A stretch of DNA of 64,000 bases. Source: an uncultured Woeseiaceae bacterium. GTDB lineage: Bacteria; Pseudomonadota; Gammaproteobacteria; Steroidobacterales; Woeseiaceae. Positions 59,197-64,000 of this stretch are shown here, piece by piece. Where the stretch lies: NCBI GenBank assembly GCA_945788625.1, contig CALZMQ010000018.1, positions 1 to 64,000 of the forward strand. The letters are read 5' to 3'. The position numbers and the translations under genes were made by a program. The notes under the pieces were generated by a model, which was not told the origin of the DNA, searched no databases, and was given only the letters and a program-made list of their open reading frames with translations. How positions within the stretch are numbered: the first letter of the stretch is position 1; each line of letters begins with the position of its first letter.

Positions 59197-59949
59197 GTGT
59201 TCCCGCAGGCAGTCGTCGACTTTTACGCGGCCAACCAGGAATTGCTGTGGCTGACGACCCTGCTGGCCGATCTCGGATGCACCATCCTGCTGTATCGCCT
59301 GTTCGGCAAGGCCGGCCTGCAGATCGCGATCGCGACGGCGATAATCCTGGCCAATCTCCAGGGCCCCAAGCTGACCGTCATATTCGGCCTGCAAACCAGC
59401 CTGGGCGTTATCTTCTACTCGAGTATCTTCTTCGCGACCGACGTACTCAGTGAAAACTACGGCAAGGCCGCAGCGAACAAAGCCGTGCGCATGGGATTCG
59501 TAGTCAGCGTCGTCGTGTTGCTGATGCTGAGCCTTGCACTGCTCTACCTGCCGAGCAACAAGCCGGAGACGGCGGCATTCTCCGCATCGATCCACGATGC
59601 GTTTGCGACCATCGTCAATTTCACGCCGCGTTTTATTTTCGGCTCGTTGCTTGCGTATTACATCAGCCAGCACTTCGACGTCTGGGCGTTTCACAAGATC
59701 CGCTCGATCACGGGGGAACGCTGGTTGTGGTTGCGCAACAACCTCTCGACCATGACGTCTCAGGTCGTCGACACATTGATCTTCTCCCTGGTCACCTGGT
59801 GGGGTATTGTCGATCTCAGGACGGCGCTGGCGCTGGGAGCCGCGAAATACATATTCAAAGTCGCGATTGCTATGATCGACACACTGTTCATCTACTGGGC
59901 GAGACACTCCTTCCGGCACAGGCATGCTGCCGGTCAGGCGGCAACATGA
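59197..59949 (+). CDS. Queuosine precursor transporter, YhhQ family
   Basis: A 250-residue inner-membrane protein with about six hydrophobic helices, of the YhhQ/QPTR (VUT, DUF165) family that imports preQ0 or preQ1. Family blocks are GPKLTVIFG, FFATDVLSENYG, FTPRFIFGSLLAYYISQHFDVW and TGERWLWLRNNLSTMTSQVVDTLIF. tgt and queA are in the same window, so imported precursor can be used. The GTG at 59197 lies four bases after the dehydrogenase stop codon. Confidence 0.9.
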   Translation: MFPQAVVDFYAANQELLWLTTLLADLGCTILLYRLFGKAGLQIAIATAIILANLQGPKLTVIFGLQTSLGVIFYSSIFFATDVLSENYGKAAANKAVRMGFVVSVVVLLMLSLALLYLPSNKPETAAFSASIHDAFATIVNFTPRFIFGSLLAYYISQHFDVWAFHKIRSITGERWLWLRNNLSTMTSQVVDTLIFSLVTWWGIVDLRTALALGAAKYIFKVAIAMIDTLFIYWARHSFRHRHAAGQAAT

Positions 59950-59953
59950 TGCG

Positions 59954-60757
59954 ATGAAACCTTCCGGCGTCATAACGATTACAACCGATTTCGGCCATAA
60001 GGGGCCGTTTGCCGCCGTGATGAAAGGCGTCATACTGAGCCGGTTCCCCGCGGCCCGCGTCATCGACCTCGCGCACGATATTCCGGCACAGTGGCCACCT
60101 GAAGCGGGCTTCTGGGTGAGCCGCGCTTATCCCTGGTTTCCTCCGGGCACGGTGCACGTGGCCATCGTCGACCCGGGCGTCGGAACCGAGCGGGACATAC
60201 TCGTTCTCGAACACGACGGGCACGTCTTCATGGCGCCTGACAACGGCTTGCTGGCACAGATCCTGGACCAACAACTGGAACCGCGGGTATTCAGTCTCGA
60301 CACCACGAAGCTGGAAGCGTTCGAACTACCCGCACCCAGCGCAACGTTTCACGGTCGTGACATCTTCGCGCCGGTCGCAGCAGAGATTGCGGCAGGTCGT
60401 TTAACGGTTGCGGACACAGGCACGCGCGTGCAGGAGTGGACGCCCGGCTGGATCGACGACCCCGAGACGTCGCCCGGCAAAGTCAGCGGCATCATCGTAA
60501 CGATTGACGCGTTCGGCAACCTGATCAGCAATATCGACGCATCACTCATCGCGGACTTCGGCGAACCGGTGGCACACATCGCCGGCCACTCGATTGCGAT
60601 GCTGCAAACCTACGGGCGCGCAACTCCCGGAGACTTCCTTGCGCTGGTCAACTCGTTCGGAGTCGTGGAAGTGGCCAGGGCAGAGGGCAGTGCGGCAGAA
60701 GGTCTTGGCTCGACCCGGGGCGCACCGCTGGTCATCAGGGACGGCTACCGGGCCTGA
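59954..60757 (+). CDS. SAM hydroxide adenosyltransferase (DUF62 family)
   Basis: A 267-residue protein of the SAM hydrolase/fluorinase fold that splits SAM into adenosine and methionine with hydroxide. ITTDFGHKGPFAAVMKG (7-23), IVDPGVGTERDILVLE, APDNGLL, FHGRDIFAPVAA and DAFGNLISNI are family blocks, including the conserved D-H-R-type site. The ATG at 59954 is chosen because the family N-terminus (MKPSGVITITTDFG) starts there; an upstream in-frame ATG lies inside yhhQ. It is the last gene of a four-gene operon and converges with glnS. The biological role is not known. Confidence 0.87.
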   Translation: MKPSGVITITTDFGHKGPFAAVMKGVILSRFPAARVIDLAHDIPAQWPPEAGFWVSRAYPWFPPGTVHVAIVDPGVGTERDILVLEHDGHVFMAPDNGLLAQILDQQLEPRVFSLDTTKLEAFELPAPSATFHGRDIFAPVAAEIAAGRLTVADTGTRVQEWTPGWIDDPETSPGKVSGIIVTIDAFGNLISNIDASLIADFGEPVAHIAGHSIAMLQTYGRATPGDFLALVNSFGVVEVARAEGSAAEGLGSTRGAPLVIRDGYRA

Positions 60758-60758
60758 T

Positions 60759-62441
60759 TCAACCCTGCTCCTGCATCGCCTGTTTCTCGAGTTTCGCCCA
60801 CGAATCGCGCAACGTCACGATCCGATTCAGCACGCGCGCCGCCGGCGCGTCGTCTTTCTCATCGGCACAGAAATAACCGAGACGCTCGAATTGCACGGCC
60901 TGCCCCACCGGCAACTCGCCCAATGATGGTTCCAGCTTCGCCTCGACGGTCTCGAGTGACTGTGCATTGAGCACACTATGGAAGTCGCTCTCTGCATTCG
61001 GGTTGACCACGGTAAACAAGCGATCGTAAAGGCGCACGCTCGCATCGATCGCATGCTCGCAGGACACCCAGTGTATCGTTCCCTTGACCTTGCGGTCGCT
61101 GCTCCCCGTACCGCTGCGCGTGTCGGGGTCGTAGCTGCAATGCAATTCGACGACCTCGCCGCTTTCATTCCGGACAATGTCGTCGCATCGGATAATGTAG
61201 CCAAACCGCAACCGCACCTCGCCGCCCGGCTTGAGGCGGAAGAACTTCCTGGGCGCATCTTCCATGAAATCATCGCGTTCGATATAGAGTTCGCGCGAGA
61301 ACGGCATCTCGCGCGTGCCGAGTTCGGGACGCGCCGGATGGTTCATCGCTTCCATCATCTCGACCTGATCTTGCGCGTAATTAGTCAACACGACCTTCAA
61401 TGGCCGCAGCACGCCCATGCGGCGCTCCGCCTGTTCGCCAAGCGTTTCACGGACGCAGTTTTCCATGACACCCATTTCGATGAGCTTGTCCTTTTTCGTG
61501 ACTCCGGCGCGAGCTACGAATTCGCGCAGTGATGCAACCGGATAACCTCGGCGGCGCATTCCGGCGATTGTCGGCATTCTGGGGTCGTCCCAACCGGACA
61601 CGATGCCCTCTTCCACCAGCGCGTTGAGCTTGCGCTTGCTGGTTACGGCGTAAGCGAGATTCAGGCGCGAGAATTCAATCTGGCGCGGCCGATGCGGCGG
61701 CTCAAGTTGATCGAGAAACCAGTCATACAACGGACGGTGATCTTCGAATTCGAGCGTGCACAGCGAATGCGTGATGTGTTCGTACGCGTCGGACATCGTA
61801 TGCGCGAAGTCGTACATCGGGTAGATACACCATTCGTCGCCTGCGTTCTGGTGTTCGATGTGACGGATGCGGTACAGGGCAGGATCGCGCAGGTTCATGT
61901 TCGGGGAACTCATGTCGATCCTGGCACGCAGTACGTGCTCTCCGTCGCCGAATTCGCCCTCGCGCATACGCCGGAACAGGTCCATGTTCTCTTCGACGCT
62001 GCGGTCACGGTAGGGGCTGTTGCGGCCCGGCTCCGTCAACGTGCCTCGATGTTCGCGGATTTCGTCTGCGCTCAGGCTGTCGACATAGGCGCCGCCTGAT
62101 TCTATGAGCCGAGAGGCAGACTCGTAAAGCTCGCCGAAATAATCCGACGCGTGCGTGAGACGATCCTCCCAGTCGAAGCCCAGCCAGTGCACGTCGTTTT
62201 TGATGGCATCCACGTACTCCTTGCTTTCCTTGCCGGGATTGGTGTCGTCCAGGCGCAAATACGTCCTGCCACCGTTTTCAGCAGCGACGCCGAAGTTCAG
62301 GCAAATCGACATGACGTGCCCGATATGCAGGTGCCCGTTCGGCTCAGGCGGGAAGCGCGTCACGATCTCGGAGTGCTTTCCGGACTCGAGGTCGTCGTGA
62401 ATAATCTGGCGAATAAAGTCGCGCGAAGGGGTTTCGCTCAT
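60759..62441 (-). CDS. glnS: Glutaminyl-tRNA synthetase
   Basis: Class I synthetase charging tRNA-Gln, 560 residues. The HIGH motif is FPPEPNGHLHIGHV (about 32-45), and the KMSKS-type motif lies in VTSKRKLNAL. The C-terminal beta-barrel anticodon-binding domains run from about 335 to the end, including KGTIHWVSCEHA. The N-terminus SRDFIRQIIHDDLESGKHSEIVTRFPPEPNG is conserved. It is divergent from thrS and shares a palindromic promoter region (62474-62510). Confidence 0.96.
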   Translation of the reverse strand: MSETPSRDFIRQIIHDDLESGKHSEIVTRFPPEPNGHLHIGHVMSICLNFGVAAENGGRTYLRLDDTNPGKESKEYVDAIKNDVHWLGFDWEDRLTHASDYFGELYESASRLIESGGAYVDSLSADEIREHRGTLTEPGRNSPYRDRSVEENMDLFRRMREGEFGDGEHVLRARIDMSSPNMNLRDPALYRIRHIEHQNAGDEWCIYPMYDFAHTMSDAYEHITHSLCTLEFEDHRPLYDWFLDQLEPPHRPRQIEFSRLNLAYAVTSKRKLNALVEEGIVSGWDDPRMPTIAGMRRRGYPVASLREFVARAGVTKKDKLIEMGVMENCVRETLGEQAERRMGVLRPLKVVLTNYAQDQVEMMEAMNHPARPELGTREMPFSRELYIERDDFMEDAPRKFFRLKPGGEVRLRFGYIIRCDDIVRNESGEVVELHCSYDPDTRSGTGSSDRKVKGTIHWVSCEHAIDASVRLYDRLFTVVNPNAESDFHSVLNAQSLETVEAKLEPSLGELPVGQAVQFERLGYFCADEKDDAPAARVLNRIVTLRDSWAKLEKQAMQEQG

Positions 62442-62473
62442 CGATGCTGATCTGGCTGGCTCATGAAGAGGCA

Positions 62474-62510
62474 GTATTGTACGCGAACTGCTTCAATTCG
62501 CGTACAATAC
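62474..62510. promoter_or_regulatory. Palindromic divergent promoter of glnS and thrS
   Basis: Fourteen-base arms, GTATTGTACGCGAA and TTCGCGTACAATAC, flank a nine-base centre. Each arm carries a TACAAT -10, one at 62503-62508 for thrS and a mirrored one at 62476-62481 on the minus strand for glnS. The -35 boxes are not clear, so either regulator binding or a non-standard spacing is involved. Confidence 0.55.
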
Positions 62511-62532
62511 CGCGCCGTGCCGAAAGGCGCGG
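62510..62532 (+). promoter_or_regulatory. Hairpin at the expected 5' end of the thrS mRNA
   Basis: CCGCGCC (62510-62516) pairs with GGCGCGG (62526-62532) around a nine-base loop. It is 28 bases before the thrS ATG. A link to ThrRS autoregulation is a guess. Confidence 0.35.
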
Positions 62533-62560
62533 CGATCATTTTCAAACAACAGTCTGAATC

Positions 62561-64000
62561 ATGCCGAAAATAACCTTACCTGACGGCTCCGAGCGGCAGT
62601 ACGATGCCACGACGAGCGGCGCCGAGATTGCGGCGAGCATTGGCAAGAGCCTCGCCCGCGATGCAGTAGCCGTGCGTGTCGACGGGGCCCTGTGGGACCT
62701 GACTCGAGAAATCAACGACGATGCGCGGGTCGAGATCGTCACACGGGATTCCAGCGACGGCCTCGAACTGTTGCGGCACGATGCGGCACACGTGCTGGCA
62801 GAGGCTGTCAAGGAGCTGTGGCCGGATACGCAGGTGACGATCGGGCCGGCAATCGACAACGGATTCTATTACGACTTTTCCCGCAAAGAGCCGTTCACCG
62901 AAAATGATCTCGAAACCATCGAAGCACGCATGCAGGAAATCGTCGATCGTGACGAGGCCATCGAGCGGCAGGTCTGGGAGCGAGACAAGGCGGCCGAGTT
63001 CTTTCGCGGTATCGGCGAAGAGTACAAGGCGGAGATCATCGAAAGCATTCCGTCGGACGAAGATCTTACCCTGTATAGCCAGGGAGACTTCATCGACCTG
63101 TGCCGCGGCCCGCATCTGCCGTCAACGGGCAAACTGGGCAAGGCATTCAAGTTGACCCACGTGTCCGGTGCCTACTGGCGCGGCGATTCGAACAACGAAA
63201 TGCTGCAGCGAATCTACGGCACCGCCTGGTCGAACGAAAAACAGTTGCGCAAGTACCTGCACATGCTCGAGGAGGCCGAGAAACGCGATCATCGGCGCCT
63301 CGGCCGCGTCATGGACCTGTACCACTTCCAGGAAGAGGCGCCCGGCGCCGTATTCTGGCACCCGAAAGGCTGGATCATGTTTCAGACCCTGATCGGCTAC
63401 ATGCGTGATCAGCAGAATGCCGCCGGCTACCAGGAAATCAACACACCGGAGATCATGTCGCGCTCGCTCTGGGAAGCCTCGGGCCACTGGGACACGTTCG
63501 GCGACAACATGTTCACGACGGAGACCGTCGACGGCCGGCAATACGCGATTAAACCCATGAACTGTCCGGGGCACGTGCAGGTTTTCAAGCAAGGCATCAC
63601 CAGCTACCGCGACCTGCCCGTCCGGCTCGCCGAGTTCGGCAAGTGTCACCGCTATGAACCGTCCGGAGCGTTGCACGGCATGATGCGCGTGCGCGGTTTC
63701 ACGCAGGACGACGCGCATATCTTTTGCACGCCGGAGCAGATCACCGAAGAATCGATCGCTGTATGCGATCTGATTCTCGGCATCTATCGCCATTTCGGTT
63801 TCGACGACATTCGTATCAAGTTCGCGGACCGTCCCGAAGTGCGCGTCGGTGAGGACGAGGTCTGGGACCAGGCCGAGGCCGCGCTCGTCAAGGCACTCGA
63901 GGCGGCCGGCCTCGACTACACTCACAACCCCGGCGAGGGCGCCTTCTACGGGCCCAAGCTCGAGTTCGTTCTGCGCGACGCCATCGGACGCGACTGGCAG
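62561..64000 (+). CDS. thrS: Threonyl-tRNA synthetase, cut by the window end
   Basis: The first 480 residues of the class II synthetase for tRNA-Thr; the gene runs past 64000. It has the TGS domain (about 1-60), the editing domain (about 70-225) with [16 protein letters not shown] and [13 protein letters not shown], and the catalytic core beginning [19 protein letters not shown]. The zinc site includes C in MNCPGHV and the H in the same block. Motif 2 is [31 protein letters not shown]. The ATG at 62561 gives [15 protein letters not shown]. In gammaproteobacteria infC and rpl genes often follow, outside this window. Confidence 0.95.
   Translation, partial: MPKITLPDGSERQYDATTSGAEIAASIGKSLARDAVAVRVDGALWDLTREINDDARVEIVTRDSSDGLELLRHDAAHVLAEAVKELWPDTQVTIGPAIDNGFYYDFSRKEPFTENDLETIEARMQEIVDRDEAIERQVWERDKAAEFFRGIGEEYKAEIIESIPSDEDLTLYSQGDFIDLCRGPHLPSTGKLGKAFKLTHVSGAYWRGDSNNEMLQRIYGTAWSNEKQLRKYLHMLEEAEKRDHRRLGRVMDLYHFQEEAPGAVFWHPKGWIMFQTLIGYMRDQQNAAGYQEINTPEIMSRSLWEASGHWDTFGDNMFTTETVDGRQYAIKPMNCPGHVQVFKQGITSYRDLPVRLAEFGKCHRYEPSGALHGMMRVRGFTQDDAHIFCTPEQITEESIAVCDLILGIYRHFGFDDIRIKFADRPEVRVGEDEVWDQAEAALVKALEAAGLDYTHNPGEGAFYGPKLEFVLRDAIGRDWQ

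Overview
The window is about 60% GC and reads almost end to end as core chromosome of a gammaproteobacterium. The evidence is the gene order: ndk-rlmN-pilW-rodZ-hisS-yfgM-bamB-der, queA-tgt-yajC-secD-secF, xerD-dsbC, guaB-guaA-tadA and moaA-moaC-mobA-moaD-moaE. A MetX-family protein of the serine O-succinyltransferase type and a ~1,600-residue NAD-glutamate dehydrogenase fit the Xanthomonadales/Woeseiales/Steroidobacterales side of the class. That placement is inference. I see no phage, transposase, plasmid or CRISPR locus.

Layout. 1-511: tRNA-Ser(CGA) with its terminator, a partial copy of the tRNA 3' end, and REP-like repeats. 512-7726: mltF, tadA-guaA-guaB (minus), then xseA and an M23 peptidase (plus). 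7819-16839: a MetX-family acyltransferase and the der-to-ndk block (minus). 16935-19533: trmJ-iscS-(IscU-like)-iscA (minus). 19652-20423: a broken suhB, followed by a repeat island. 20787-26172: secF-secD-yajC-tgt-queA (minus). 26244-28453: a PDZ protein, an anti-sigma-like protein and an ECF sigma factor (minus). 28568-31028: tRNA-Leu(CAA), NUDIX, dsbC, xerD. 31255-36055: plsC, thiolase, SDR, a structured repeat region, ETF-QO. 36176-44170: zapE, MarR, NAD-GDH, gpmA, gamma carbonic anhydrase. 44207-51401: tesB, an unusual SDR, an acyl-CoA ligase, a TonB-dependent receptor and a nitrilase. 51398-53857: a membrane protein, a cysteine synthase-glutaredoxin fusion and a MaoC hydratase. 53943-56767: molybdopterin genes. 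56850-60757: two acyl-CoA dehydrogenases, a queuosine-precursor transporter and a SAM-hydrolysing protein. 60759-64000: glnS and the start of thrS, divergent.

How the genes fit together. Acyl-CoA metabolism recurs: ligase, paired dehydrogenases, MaoC hydratase, hydroxyacyl-CoA-type SDR, thiolase, thioesterase and ETF-QO, with a TonB receptor divergent from the ligase. Sulfur metabolism is another theme: a putative serine O-succinyltransferase, a cysteine synthase-glutaredoxin fusion, IscS with an IscU-like protein that lacks two ligand cysteines, IscA, and molybdopterin sulfur carriers. tgt, queA and a YhhQ-type transporter point to queuosine tRNA modification.

The most notable items are a suhB with an internal deletion, the cysteine-poor IscU-like protein, an SDR without its catalytic Tyr/Lys, an ECF sigma/anti-sigma/PDZ module, a two-copy repeat whose stem shows compensatory changes, a 22-bp inverted repeat in a convergent intergenic region, and a palindrome with mirrored -10 boxes between glnS and thrS.
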